Below, one piece after another: positions 1-11,600 of a stretch of DNA of 64,000 bases. The position numbers and the translations under genes were made by a program. Origin of the DNA: Perognathus longimembris pacificus (Eukaryota; Chordata; Mammalia; Rodentia; Heteromyidae). The stretch is from positions 10,995,086 to 11,059,085 of the forward strand of contig NC_063188.1 in NCBI RefSeq assembly GCF_023159225.1, read 5' to 3'. The notes beneath the pieces are model-generated. The model did not search any database. It saw only the letters and a list, made by a program, of their open reading frames with translations, and was not told the origin of the DNA. Position 1 is the first letter of the stretch. Each line of letters starts with the position of its first letter.

Positions 1-1
1 C

Positions 2-877
2 ACAGGACAGAACTTCCTTAACAAAGACCCTGAAAGGCTACAAATCAAAGAAAAGTTGGACAAATGGGACTGCATTAAACTGCAGAGCTTCTGCATGGCA
101 AAGGACATAGCTCTCAAGATAAACAGAAAGCCCACAGACTGGGAGAAGATCTTTACCAGACATTCAACAGACAAAGGCCTCATCTCTAAAATATATGCAG
201 AACTAAAAAAATTACCTTCTTCCAAAACAAAACCGCAAAGAACCAATAGCCCCCTCAACAAGTGGGCTAAAGACTTACAAAGAAACTTCTCTGATGAGGA
301 AATGAGAATGGCCAATAGACATATGAAAAAATGCTCTACATCACTGGCCATAAAGGAAATGCAAATCAAAACAACATTGAGATTCCATCTCACCCCAGCA
401 AGAATGTCATATATCAAGAAAACTAATAATAACAATTGTTGGAGGGGATGTGGCCAAAAGGGAACCCTACTTCATTGTTGGTGGGAATGTAAACTGGTTC
501 AGCCACTCTGGCAAGCAGTATGGAGATTCCTCAGAAGGCTCAATATAGAACTCCCCTATGACCCAGCAGCCCCACTGTTGGGTATCTATCCAAAAGCCCA
601 CAAACAAAATCACAGTAATGCCACCAGCACAACAATGTTCATCGCAGCACAATTTGTCATAGCGAGAATCTGGAACCAACCCAGATGCCCCTCCATAGAT
701 GAATGGATCAGGAAAATGTGGTACATATACACAATGGAATTTTATGCCTCTATCAGAAAGAATGACATTGTTCCATTTGTAAGGAAATGGAAGGACTTGG
801 AAAAAGTTATACTAAGTGAAGTGAGCCAGACCCAAAGAAACATGGACTCTATGGCCTCCCTTATTGGGAATAATTAG
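2..877 (+). CDS. LINE-1 ORF2 protein, C-terminal part (5' cut by window edge)
   Basis: This is the C-terminal end of the L1 ORF2 protein, the endonuclease/reverse transcriptase that drives target-primed reverse transcription. The frame is open from base 2 to a TAG at 875-877, about 291 codons with no stop. What remains lies downstream of the reverse transcriptase core. The conserved cysteine motif is intact at 437-490 and reads C-x3-C-x7-H-x4-C, with Cys at 437 and 449, His at 473 and Cys at 488. The later stretch with MFIAAQF, KMWYIYTMEF and SLIGNN is typical of the ORF2 C-terminus. There is no true start here because the gene enters from the left. The unbroken frame suggests a young copy. 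Whether the upstream endonuclease and RT domains, ORF1 and the promoter are present cannot be seen. Confidence 0.93.
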   Translation, partial: TGQNFLNKDPERLQIKEKLDKWDCIKLQSFCMAKDIALKINRKPTDWEKIFTRHSTDKGLISKIYAELKKLPSSKTKPQRTNSPLNKWAKDLQRNFSDEEMRMANRHMKKCSTSLAIKEMQIKTTLRFHLTPARMSYIKKTNNNNCWRGCGQKGTLLHCWWECKLVQPLWQAVWRFLRRLNIELPYDPAAPLLGIYPKAHKQNHSNATSTTMFIAAQFVIARIWNQPRCPSIDEWIRKMWYIYTMEFYASIRKNDIVPFVRKWKDLEKVILSEVSQTQRNMDSMASLIGNN

Positions 878-1250
878 TACAGGTTTAGGCAAGCCATAGC
901 AGAGGTTCACAAGGCCCAATAGCTATACCCTTAGGAACACATAAGATGATGCTAAGTGAAATGAACTCCATGTTATGGAAACAATTGATATATCACAGTT
1001 GTAACTACTTTCAACGTCCTAGGTGTATGTGTAGTTTCTATTATTGATGATGCTCTTGTATCACCCTTCCTATGGTTGTACCTACACTATCTCTGTAATC
1101 TTATCTGAGTATATTGGAAACCGTGTTTACTGGTATTGGAAGTAGGAAATTGAAAGGGAATACCAAATTTGAGAGACACAGGGTAAAAAAAGAGAAATAA
1201 CGACAAAAGCAATACTTGCAAAACTGTCTGGTGTAAGTGAACTGAACACT

Positions 1251-1283
1251 GGGGGGGGGAGGGAAAGGGGGGAGGGAGGGGGG
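1251..1283 (+). promoter_or_regulatory. G-rich tract in the L1 3' UTR, G-quadruplex candidate
   Basis: The tract has several runs of three to nine G separated by one to three A, enough for a four-run quadruplex. A G-rich polypurine tract in the 3' UTR is a known feature of mammalian L1 elements. The same position is G-rich in the other young copies here (9604-9636 on the minus strand, 46799-46830 on the plus strand). Its role is not shown by the sequence. Confidence 0.7.
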
Positions 1284-1410
1284 CATGAGGGACAAGGTAA
1301 CAAACAGTACAAGAAATGTATCCAATGCCCAACGTATGATACTGTAACCTCTCTGTACATCAGTTTGACAATAAAAATTTGAGAAAAAAAAAACAAAAAA
1401 AAAACAAAAA

Positions 1411-2937
1411 ATATATTTGCTCTTTTTTGTTTGTGTATATTAATTGAACAGTTGTTTCATTATGATATTTGCATATGTTGATAAAACAGGTTTTCAACAA
1501 ATTCATTTTGTCTATTATTCTTATTCTCTTCCTGTTTAGTATATTTTTAATTATAAGCGTGGATATGTGGCCATGAGCTTTGTGCATAACTTCCCCTAGA
1601 AAATGTATAAATACATTATTAGTGGGCAAATGGACTAATTTCTGTATTTCATTCCCCCCAAAACATAAACAACTCTATTCTTTCTTCTTCTGTTGTTCAA
1701 TGTGTCAAGTAAAATGACTTGAAATCACAGATAAGAGATGAGAACAATCTCTCAAAGGACAGAAAGTTCCCTCAGGAATGCTTGAATTGATCTGTTACAA
1801 AGTTAGTGTGATTTAGTGGGTGTGCCATTCTTACAGGGCTTATTTCTGTCAGTCATATGAGAATATATGCTAACAAAAAGAGGCGTCGATAACCAATTTT
1901 CTCATAACTGAAATAGGAAGACTATGGAGATAAAGGACTATGCTTCAACAACTAACAGACAACTGTTTTTCTAAGAGAAGAGATGAGTAGGGATAGAGAT
2001 GTAAATTTAGAAGTATGATAGCAGGAAATTGATGGCACCGAAGTATTTCTTCAGAGAGAGTAAAGGGCAAGGAGATAAGAGTGATTGGTGATGTCAAGGG
2101 GCTTCTGGCTCAATATGATACACCAGTGATTCATAAATCCTATGAAAATAATTGCAAAACATTAAATATGTATTAATGTTCAACAAGAAGAAGATTTAGC
2201 AAGGAGATCAGAACGTTCTAGAGTATAACATTATTTCCTGCCCATTGCTCTTTTCCTTTTACAAGGCCAGTAAAAGTTTCTCTCTAGTTCCTTCTGTTTT
2301 TAAGGGTTCATGTGACTCTTCCAGGCAATCCAGTATACTGTTTGTATTTTAAGGACAGCTAATAAGTAATTCTAGCAACATATTCAATTGTTAGTTTTTT
2401 CAACTAATATAACATAGCTAATGTAATGCCAGAGGGGAAAGGTCATAGAATCCAGAACATAAACTCATTCACCACGATAGTACAATGTCTGTCTTGCAGG
2501 TACATATGCTGAAGCTGTAAATTCTGTGATAAAAATCAATCCAGATAAATTGTGATATTTATCCATCCACTACAGTTACCTAGCCTACCATATTACAGTC
2601 ATTCCTATTGGTAGATGGGAAACAGATGAATTTTTAAAAGAATTAGGTTGAGTTAATAAGGCAGATACAAAGGAGCATATCTTGTACTTTTACCCAAAGG
2701 CAGAAAGTTGGAAGGACGACTAAAAGGACAGAACTATGAACTTTGCAAATTGAGCAAGTATATTGAGCAAGTATTTAAGTCCCACACTGAGGATAAATTG
2801 AGAGCAAATGACTCAAAATTGAGTAGGAGGGGTCCAACAGAGACATTATCTTAAATATCATAAAATTAATCTAACATCAAAATGAATGAAGTTCATTAAG
2901 GCAAAAATTCACAAAGACTTGTTATAAGAATAAATAA
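1411..2937. other. Unassigned AT-rich sequence
   Basis: No gene or confident repeat is seen. The first 150 bases have a T-rich look that could be an old antisense L1 3' UTR, but I cannot support it. A perfect 13-bp tandem duplication sits at 2749-2774. Confidence 0.5.
2749..2774. repeat. Perfect 13-bp tandem duplication
   Basis: The unit ATTGAGCAAGTAT occurs twice with no gap (2749-2761 and 2762-2774). It looks like replication slippage. Confidence 0.85.
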
Positions 2938-3162
2938 GCCAGGTGCTGGTAGTAGCTCGTGATTGTAATCCTAGGAGGATGAAATCTGAGGATCACAGTT
3001 CAGATCTGGCTGGGAAGAAAGTTCCAGCAAAAAAAGCTGCTAATGGAGCTGTGGCTCAAGTGATAAGAGTATCAACCTTGAGCCAGAAAAGCTAGGGAAC
3101 AGCGGCCAGCCCCTGAATTCAAGCCCCACGACTGGCACCAAAGGAAAAAAAAACTAAAAAAA
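2938..3162 (+). mobile_element. 7SL/B1-like plus Geo dimeric SINE, diverged
   Basis: The left half has the GCCAGGTGCTGG start and a degraded form of the 7SL-like CCTGTAATCCTAGCTACT segment. The right half has the GAGCTGTGGCTCAAG box and a late GAATTCAAGCCCC box, followed by an A-rich tail to about 3162. Several small indels mark it as an older copy. Confidence 0.8.
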
Positions 3163-5277
3163 TAACAGGCATAATATTTTATAGATGATGGTGAAAGAAT
3201 GCCAGACATATTAGAATCATAATATGATTTCAATAGTGTTATTTCAAATTTTTTACGTAAGGCACTCTTTTAAAGTATTATTTTCAGTAGTATTTTGTTC
3301 CTTTGGCCTTCATCTTTATGAACTTCTTTGCTCCAGTAAAACTCAAAGGTACAAAGGACACTCATTATTTTTAACATATTATGAATAATCAGGAGATTTT
3401 ATTCCAATGAATAGTTTCTAAAGAATATACTAGAAAGGTATTACTATTAACTAGACTGGTATCTAAACAGAATTTAAATTTTTAATAAATTTTAAAAATT
3501 TATTTATAGAAAATGAATAAGCATAATTATAGAGAAAATCTTGGTAATATAAAAATTAAAAATAAATTGATATGGCTGGAGGAAGGGGACAAGCAGAGGA
3601 AAGGGGGAGGACGGATTCATCATCTTCAACTATAAATCAGGAAAGTCAGAAATTTAGTGTTGGAGGATTGTATTGGAGTTTTGATGGAATGGGTTTGTAC
3701 TTGCTAAGATGGTCTACTAATTAGCTAATCCCTTATGAAATGTATTTTGTTAATAGATCATTTAGTGAAGTCATTTAATGATATATTTGAAGCAGAGTAG
3801 GTGATTCGGGAACCTTGCCTTCCTAATGTGAAAATCAGAAGTGGATCTGGATGCCTTATTCTTCTAAAAACTTCAGGTGACCCAAATGCATACAACTGTG
3901 TAGGGAACTCGGCAGCTGAGCTGTCAGATCAGCAAAGAGATAAGAGGTCCGAAGGCCACCTTTTCCAGGACTCAGAAGGCTGAGAACTGGACCCTGTCAA
4001 GGTGGAAATAGAGGGTGTAAGATCAATATCTAAATCACAGCTGCAGAGTTTGAAAATATTTACCACTTCTCTCTTCCCAGACTCCCTAATCACTATGTAT
4101 GCAAACTATGTATGCTGAGGACTGTCACAACAAAATATGGTAAAACCCTATTTTTTATACTTACAGCCTGTTTGGACCTATCATAACCTTCCCAGTACTA
4201 AACCTAATAAATAAGCTTACTTGCAGGAAGACAGGGTCCAAGAGCTTGTGAGCCTTGACCCCTGGTTCCTGCTTGTTTTACTCTGTATTTTTTCTCATTT
4301 CGTTGGTTCCAGTATTCCCTCATTCTATCCCAGGTTGCAGGAAGCAAAACAACTGGGCTCTAAATTCCAGTGTTTTCCATCTTAACTCAAGTAGTATAAG
4401 GACAAAGCTCATACAACTGGGTTTTGTCCATATAAGCAACTTCATCTTGTGCCTAAATATCCATCCTGGTTCCTATTTGAGTCTCCAGCTTGCCAAAAAA
4501 TCTGTATTCTTGTTGCTAGCATGCCACTGAAGTGCACCATTACTGTTTAAGTTAGATACTTTCTTAGCGCCATTGATAGACAGCAGAATCTGTAGTTCTT
4601 GGCTCGTTTTCAGATCCCTCAATTTAAGAGACAATTCAGGCTAAAAAGAAAATAGTTACACACTAAATTATCATTAGACATGCTAATTTAATAGATGAAC
4701 CAAGAAAGTTGAATGGGGAGGTACAGCGCAAAAACAACAATAATAACATCTTTTAGGGCTTTGTGCCTACAAGGCACAGAACACTAAGCCATTCCTTTAT
4801 GTATGAGGAATTATTTCCTTTCAGCCTCTAAGAGTCCTGAACTCCCAACAAAATGAGGTTTTAGCATGCTGCCAATCCCTGATCCTAACCATTAAGCCAA
4901 CCTGATGGAGCTCAATGATGACAAGAGGATGCTAATTACTGGAGATTTATTTTCATATGGAACATGAAACTTTCTCACTATTGGAGGATTTGCATCAGTT
5001 AAGTGATACAAATTGTCAATGACAACAGAATGTACTCATTTTGTTCAGGTTGTACTATTACTGCATTGATGCTCAACCTCCTAATTGGCAGAAAAATGCA
5101 TACCAGGCTGAAGTAGCAAATGCTTATAGGAAGGTGAAGAGGAATCTAAATATATCCTGGCTATATTATGCTAAGAAAGCAGTAGAATGGAATTCCAAGC
5201 TAAAATTCTAAAAAGAGGCTGCTCTTGAGCTATCTTAGGGTTGTTATGGGAGACAAAATAGGGATGAATATCTATTA
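3163..5277. other. Unassigned sequence
   Basis: No gene, SINE or L1 is recognised. The stretch is AT-rich at 3440-3570, with a short purine-rich patch near 3575-3612. The 11-mer ACTATGTATGC occurs twice near 4092-4115. Short open frames around 3801-3983 and 4255-4530 have no recognisable product. Confidence 0.5.
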
Positions 5278-5450
5278 GTTGAATGTCTACTATATCAGAT
5301 CCCTTAAATCTATGTGATCTCATTATACTTTCATAATTCTTTGAGTAAGGGAAAGGATTCTCATTCCCAAAATGAAGATTAGGAAAGAGAGTCAGAGAAG
5401 GGAAAGTAAGACTCCAAGGTCACCACAACATCCATGATATGTTTAAAACC
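5278..5450 (-). repeat. MIR relic (probable)
   Basis: The segment runs from an antisense 3' region (TGTGATCTCATTATAC) to the core-like GGAAAGTAAGACTCCAAGGTCACC. The order matches an antisense MIR. Divergence is high. Confidence 0.5.
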
Positions 5451-7080
5451 AAAGCTGATGACATTTCTGACTTTCTATTTGTGAGCATACTAGATAGATG
5501 ATAAAAGAGATTGGGAAGATACAGCTGGAAAAAGAGGCCTAGTTTGGACTTCATTTCCCAAGGCTGATTCTCCTCATATTCTCTATGCTATTGAGCAAAA
5601 GAAATGCTGAGTGAAGTTATGTTTGCTATACTTATTTCTTTCTAAATTTTTTGACAATTATTAGATGCTATGAAGGATCAAGAAGGCATGGCAGGCTCTT
5701 TAAAAAATGTGCCTGAATCATCTAGTTAGTTCGAACCCACTGAACGTCACTATTGCATTTTACTAAATAGCATAGGGAAGAAAAGGCAAGTGAAGATTGT
5801 TTTTTCCTCTAAACTGTTCCCAGGCCTTCAATATTCAGAGAAAATTGTTTGGACTAGGGAAGATGGATGGCCATCACTGCCCCCTCTGGCTGCCTTGCTT
5901 CCTGGCTGAGGAAATTGCATGTCCTAGTATAGTGTCGGCCCATCTTATTTTTCCCCCAAAGCATTAGGTTTTATATAATTGAAAATACAGTGATCTCTCT
6001 CCAGTCACAGAATTATGTTCCTGAGAGAGGGAGTGAATTGAGACTCCAAAAGAGAAATATAGCACATGGTTGCAAAAGAGCTCAACTCAAGATGGCCAGG
6101 AGTGGAGGGCGTAGCTCCAGGGGACCAATATGTGTGATTCTGAGGGTCAGCGTCTTAGGCAGAAGACTGAGGGCCCCATTTGGGGTAGAAGCTTAGAGTA
6201 CATGGATTCAATCACTACTCTATATCCAATAAGGGATCTGGCATCTAGGACATATTTGTTCCACAACTGGAGGAATTCCTATTCAGTTTATGATAAATGG
6301 TAGATTATGAATTTCTTGGACATAGTGACCTACCTCATTTTTCTTTGGATTCCTTGTGCCGTTGGCAGCATAGATTTTTTTAATGTTGGATTTAAAAAAA
6401 AAAGCCACTTTGCCAGGAAATCCTACAAGCCCTGTACCTCAACTAAATCCAGCCCATGTTTCATCTGATACTTTGTCTTTGTGCTCCAGGACTCTAATTC
6501 ACTATCTAGTGGACTGTGCTTTCCTTTTGATTTAAGAAATCTAGCCATGACTAAATGTAACCTAGGACTTTCCAGCCTGACATGAAATGTGAGACTTTTT
6601 CTAAAATCAGAGCTTCATCATGGGAGTTAAATCAAATTTGCTAGAAATCTGTCCTTGCTATGCAAAGCAGATTTTCATATTGGAGGAATACATCCTGGCT
6701 AAGAAAGTGGGATTTAGTTTTTGAAGTATATTCCAAACTTAATGACTCTATTTGCATTCAGCAAATGTGTGTAGTACATGATGTGTTTCAATGTGTTAAG
6801 ACTTCAGCCAGATGTTGCTCTAGTTTAAAAACACTAGTAACATCTGAACCATCAGTAATATTTCTAAGCCAATAATAGACACTTTCTTCTGTGCAAACTG
6901 GAAGTTTAAAAACAGGTGCCTTGACATTTTGAATCTGACTGAGCAAAGGTTTTTTTTGTTTTTTTTAGGCAAGTTACTTAAACTATTTTGACTGTTGAAT
7001 GTATGTAATATTTAAACCATATAAAACTGCTAAGTGGGACAATAAAATTAACTATATGACTGATAAGTTCTCTAGAAAGG
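5451..7080. other. Unassigned sequence
   Basis: No gene or confident repeat is seen. The open frames at 5990-6196 and 6660-6875 are short, have no recognisable motif and show no splice context I can support. Confidence 0.5.
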
Positions 7081-7104
7081 TGTGTGTGTGTGTGTGTGTG
7101 TGTG
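7081..7104. repeat. (TG)12 microsatellite
   Basis: Perfect TG dinucleotide run of 24 bases in non-repeat surroundings. Confidence 0.95.
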
Positions 7105-7879
7105 ATTAAAACATAGCAAGTCTAAAGATATAGTGTGGGTTGGCAAGCTGAACATCTCAGAGAGCTATTTGTATAAATGAAGTTTGAAGGCAGTCGTACT
7201 AAAGTTTCTCCTGGTTGAGAAGATTGTTCTGTTTATTTCATCTGGGCTTTGAACTAATTTGCTAAAGTTCATGTGCATTATGGAGAGCAATGTGAATGAT
7301 TCCAGTAATTTAAATGCTAATATCATCCAGATATTCCCTCACAGATATACACAGAACAATGTTTAGCAAAATATATGGGCACCCCTATCCCAGTCAAGTT
7401 GTCATACAAAATTAACCAATGCAGCCACAGTAAAGTTATCCAATCTCTCTTAACGTCCTCTTCTTCACTGGTAAGTCAAGGACATCAATAATTTTCTCTT
7501 AGTTAACTTGTGAAAATTTAATGAAAGGAAATCTGAAAAAAATCTAACCTAACTCTTACTATAAAGAAGATACATGTGTATAATATATACACATGTGTGT
7601 ATACATGTGTGTTTAATCACCATCTTCCTCTAAGTTTCAGGTGTAGTAGATAGCATGACTACAGTGAAGAGCACAGAAACCAGAAACTTGTGGTATTTAC
7701 TTTTGAGAGTGAGCTGAACAATATAAGACTCCCAGAAAAAAAAATCATTCCTTTGTTATCACTATATGAGAATGCAGTAGCAGACATTAGAACAATACCT
7801 ATAGCAATCATTGCTTAGTAAACAGTGAATAAATACATCTTTTCTCTTCTGAACATCTTTTGGATAATAGAAACTCTTC
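7105..7879. other. Unassigned sequence with a TA/TG-rich patch
   Basis: No gene is seen. At about 7570-7612 there is an alternating purine-pyrimidine stretch built from TATATACACATGTGTGTATA-like units, which could form a short hairpin. Nothing else is assigned. Confidence 0.5.
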
Positions 7880-8060
7880 TCTGGAGTTTTTGCTTAATCT
7901 GCACACCCTTAAGACGTAGGTACTTACTGTTACGGTTCCCATTTTTTCAAATGAAGAGACTAAAGCTCACAGAAATGAGCAACTTTCTCAAAGTCACATA
8001 CAACTGTGGCAAAACATGATTTAAGCACAGGTTTATCTGACTCGATAGCTATAGCTTGAT
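7880..8060 (-). repeat. MIR relic
   Basis: Antisense MIR core: AAATGAAGAGACTAAAGC, then GAGCAACTTTCTCAAAGTCACA, then an antisense tRNA-like end near 8020-8050. This order matches MIR on the minus strand. An open frame across it is coincidental. Confidence 0.7.
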
Positions 8061-8764
8061 GTCTCTAACCTGGAAAATTCTGCCATTTTCTTAGTGTTTC
8101 TTCCCCTATGGCTATTATCCTGATGTGTAATTTACATGGTTAGCTCCCAATTCCATACCAGCCAAAAAGAGTCTCTAATTGAATGTCTGCTCAATTGTCA
8201 CGTGAATTTTATTCTGCATTAACAAGTCATTTTACATTCCGAACATTCTATCTAATAGAGAAAAGTTTCTGTGAACCAAGGCCATTTTCCATTTGTCAGT
8301 ATTGTCTCCCTCTTATCTTCCCTCTCATAATTGTTATTTACCCCTTGGAAAGAATTTAAACAATTAGTCTCTGTGGTGGTTGTTAGGCACTATGTTTGGT
8401 ATGCCAGCTCGATCTGTGTTTGCTCCAAAAATATTCTGTATTGATTTAAAAATGTAAGGCCAGCTAGTGCTCACCACATTTATCAACTCTGTCAGGTACA
8501 AAACTGCTTTCTTCCTGTCAAGGCAGATTAATAACTAGCAAGCTTTGCAACAGGTATAAAATGGCACTGTCTTTTGGGTTTTGTTTCAACTATTTTTAAT
8601 TTCCAATACATTAATTATAATTAAACTTCCATATCAAATTATTGAATGACACACATATTCATTCTTTGACCTTTTTTCTGATTAGAGACTGGTACCTTTA
8701 GCCAAAAAGTTTAAATACTACTGTGATAGTAATGTTTTCCTGCTAGTGGTAGGCAATGGAAAAG
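8061..8764. other. Unassigned sequence
   Basis: AT-rich unique-looking DNA up to the first target-site duplication of the next L1. No gene is seen. Confidence 0.5.
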
Positions 8765-8784
8765 AAGACACATTGTTAATTTCT
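8765..8784. repeat. Target-site duplication, left copy (L1 at 8785-9205)
   Basis: The 20-bp sequence beginning AAGACACATTG is repeated exactly at 9206-9225. Confidence 0.93.
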
Positions 8785-9205
8785 TTTTTTATTTATTGTC
8801 AAAGTGAAGTACAGAGGGGTTACAGTTTCATATGTAAGGCAGTGAGTATATTTCTTGTTCAACTTGTTACCTCCTTCCTCATTTTCCTCTGCCTTCCCCT
8901 CCCCTTTTCCCTCTCCCCCCATGAGTTGTACAATTTGTTTACACCAAATAGTTTTATAAGTATTGCTTTTGGAATGTCCACAGTATGGAAACAAGTGTTA
9001 TATCATTATTGTAGTTAATTTCAACATGGAATGTGAAACTGAACCATTTTTGTTTTGTTTTGTTTTGTTTCTCTTGTATTCCCTTCCTGTGGTTGTACCT
9101 CAGCTATCACTGTATCTCATCCAAGTACCCTGGATACCGTACATATATGGGTATTAGAACTACAGAAGGAAAAGGGAATATCAAAATGGAGAGACAAAGG
9201 ATAAA
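8785..9205 (-). mobile_element. 5'-truncated LINE-1, 3' UTR only
   Basis: Reading the minus strand, this is L1 3' UTR ending in an A tail (T run at 8784-8792). It includes a C-rich plus-strand tract (G-rich on the L1 sense strand) near 8895-8921 and a TTTTG pentanucleotide run near 9048-9068. It is flanked by a perfect 20-bp target-site duplication (8765-8784 and 9206-9225), which fixes both ends. No ORF2 sequence is left. Confidence 0.93.
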
Positions 9206-9225
9206 AAGACACATTGTTAATTTCT
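9206..9225. repeat. Target-site duplication, right copy (L1 at 8785-9205)
   Basis: Exact match to 8765-8784. Confidence 0.93.
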
Positions 9226-9483
9226 AAGAGATACAATAGAGAAGCACACTGATATTTTGAATTTTATTTATAAGCTCTTCCATCACCTTATATTCCATTG
9301 GATTGTTTTTGCAAATTAAACTCAGAGAGATGTTTATCTATCTTAGCATGGGCATATACTAAATTGGAAGGCTATTGTGCTTAGAAGCTCCTTCTCTCTT
9401 CCATTCTTTTGAGAGGGCTCAAGATGTCTAACACTCTCAGAGGAATCTAGAGTCAAACTGTTTTGCACTATTTAAAAGGATGA

Positions 9484-9500
9484 TTACCCCTGGTTTTTTT
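9484..9500. repeat. Target-site duplication, left copy (L1 at 9501-10203)
   Basis: TTACCCCTGGTTTTTTT, repeated exactly at 10204-10220. The T run on the L1 poly(A) side fits L1 endonuclease cleavage at a TTTT/A-type site on the other strand. Confidence 0.9.
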
Positions 9501-10203
9501 TTTCTCAAATTTTTATTATCAAACTGACGTACAGAGAGGTTACAGTATCATACGTTGGGCATTGGATACATTTCTTGTACTGTTTGTTGCCTTGTCCCTC
9601 ATGCCCCCCTCCCTTCCCCCCTTTCCCTCCCCCCCAGGTGTTCAGTTCACTTACACCAAACAGTTTTGCAAGTATTGCTTTTGTAGTTATTTCTCTTTTT
9701 TTACCCTGTGTCTCTCGAATTTGGTATTCCCTTTGAATTTCCTACTTCCAATACCAGTAAACACGGTTTCCAATATACTCAGATAAGATTACAGAGATAG
9801 TGTAGGTACAAACATAGGAAGGTGATACAAAACATTATCAATAATAGAAACTACACATACACATAGGACGTTGAAAGTAGTTACAACTGTGATATATCAC
9901 TTGTTTCCATAACATGGAGTTCATTTCAATTAGCATCATCTTATGTGTTTCTAAGGGTATAGCTATTGGGCCTTGTGATGCTCTGCTATGACTTGCCTAA
10001 ACCTGTACTAATTATTCCCAATAAGGGAGACCATAGAGTCCATGTTTCTTTGGGTCTGGCTCACTTCACTTAGTATAACTTTTTCCAAGTCCTTCCATTT
10101 CCTTACAAATGGAACAATGTCATTCTTTCTGATAGAGGCATAAAATTCCATTGTGTAAATGTACCACATTTTCCTGATCCATTCATCTATGGAGGGGCAT
10201 CTG
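9501..10203 (-). mobile_element. 5'-truncated LINE-1 with intact end of ORF2
   Basis: The element runs on the minus strand from 10203 to 9501. ORF2 is open from 10203 to its stop (complement of TAG at 10008-10010), about 65 codons including the CPSIDEWIRKMWYIY region. It is followed by a full 3' UTR with the pyrimidine tract (G-rich on the sense strand) at 9604-9636, then the A tail. A perfect 17-bp target-site duplication flanks it (9484-9500 and 10204-10220). It is close in sequence to the L1 at the left window edge, so both are recent. Confidence 0.95.
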
Positions 10204-10220
10204 TTACCCCTGGTTTTTTT
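10204..10220. repeat. Target-site duplication, right copy (L1 at 9501-10203)
   Basis: Exact match to 9484-9500. Confidence 0.9.
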
Positions 10221-10360
10221 ATTTGAAGGTCATCTAGAATGCCAGGTTATAAATCTCTAAATCTTTTCTGGAACACACTTGCATCTTTAGCACAATGAAT
10301 AAAAGCACTCTGTTGGACACTTTCTTCATTCATTTCCAAACTCAAAGAGTCACCCTCCAG

Positions 10361-10603
10361 CCAGGCACTGATACCTCACACCTGTAATCCTAGCTACTAA
10401 CGAGGCTGAGATTTGAGGATCAAGGTTCAAAGCCAGCCTGGGGAAGAAAGTCTATGAGACTGATCCTCAATGAACTACCAAAAACAAGAGACAAATGTGG
10501 AGCTGTAGCTCAAATGATAGAGCACTAGCTTTGACCAAAAGAAGCTCAGAACAATGCCCATGCCATGAGTTCAAGCTCCAGGGATCATTGCAAGCACGCG
10601 CAC
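10361..10603 (+). mobile_element. 7SL/B1-like plus Geo dimeric SINE
   Basis: The left half contains CACACCTGTAATCCTAGC and GAGGCTGAGATTTGAGGATC, close to the 5' domain of 7SL RNA. The right half contains GGAGCTGTAGCTCAAATG and CATGAGTTCAAGCTCC. The tail is short and CA-rich rather than poly(A). A weak 9-bp flank repeat (AGTCACCCT / CGTCACTCT) may be the target duplication. Confidence 0.88.
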
Positions 10604-11477
10604 ACGTCACTCTTCACTATTAGAGTAGAGCCAGATATAGATGTCATGTCTTTGCCCTTCAACTTTGAATACTAATGGGGACTGAATTCACTTTTGGGTT
10701 GTTGTATAGATTAGCAGAACAATGTACAAGCCAAAAGAAGGAAAAAGAAATGTTTTGTTCATTCTAGGTATGTAGCATGCAATGTATTTGTTGCCAACGC
10801 CTCACATGGTAGTGGGATGGAAGGTAGGCTTTGTAATTGAATGAGGAAATAGGATACAGAGGCAGTGCTTACACTGAGTAAAGAAGTTCTTTGGCAGCAA
10901 TTGGAACATGTTGCTCAAGGTTGCAGCTCTACAATGTGCATCTGCTTGACAAGGCAGGTGATGGGTGGGCAGCTGAACCAGGAACAGGCTCACCCCTCTT
11001 ATTTGTCAAAGAAGTAAGCCTTGCAATGCTAAGATGCCACATTGCTACTCCTGAGACCTTCCACCTTCAACATCACCGAACTCTAAGCTGATTCTTCCCT
11101 GATGCCTGAGCATCTGGCCTGGAGTCCACCAATGGTACTGAATTCGGTGGCAGAGAAAGACAGAAGACAGGCCTGTCATCACACTAATATTGCTTTAACT
11201 CTCAATAGGAAGTGGCAACCACATCTTTCAATTCTGTATGCACTTGCCAATTTAGTACAGTTCTCAATTTAGAATATTAGAGCCCAAGGTCATCAAGATT
11301 TTACTCTTCAAAAGCAATACAGGATAGTGAACAGCAACCTGTGTCCTATCCAGCTAAACTCTGATTTTAAAAATTTATAACAAGCTTTAGAAATCTCTTT
11401 AACAAGCTGTTTCCTAGATAACTTAACACTCTGGATGAAGCAAGCCCAAAATATTTAGTTCTTAAAAGTTATCTCAA
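10604..11477. other. Unassigned sequence, relatively GC-rich
   Basis: No known gene is recognised. The part at about 10790-11160 is less AT-rich than its surroundings and has short open frames on both strands, but I see no domain or convincing exon. It is left unassigned. Confidence 0.45.
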
Positions 11478-11600
11478 ATAAATTATTTTACTGAGTAGGT
11501 AAATGAAGAGCAGAGAGAATCGTTTGGCTAAGGTCACACAAATATGTAAGGCAGAACTAGAGCTTAACCTGCCTAATCTCTCCCTTCTCTAATCACCCTT
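11478..11600 (-). repeat. MIR relic
   Basis: GGCTAAGGTCACACAAATATGT is the antisense of the MIR core (TGTGTGACCTTGGG type). It is followed by GGCAGAACTAGAGC, antisense to the MIR 5' region. Confidence 0.75.

Larger units (their letters stand above)
1..1410 (+). mobile_element. LINE-1 3' part: ORF2 end, 3' UTR and A-rich tail
   Basis: ORF2 ends at 877. It is followed by a roughly 500-bp 3' UTR, an AATAAA signal at 1370-1375 and an A-rich tail at about 1383-1410. The 3' UTR carries a purine/G tract at 1251-1283. The 3' UTR is very similar to the minus-strand L1 at 9501-10203 and the plus-strand L1 at 46085-46935, so all three belong to one recent subfamily. The 5' end lies outside the window, so truncation and target-site duplication cannot be judged. 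Confidence 0.93.

Noticed and set aside
10790..11160. Exon or retrocopied gene in a relatively GC-rich patch
   Set aside because: Open frames are short on both strands, no protein family is recognised, and no poly(A) tail or target duplication is visible.
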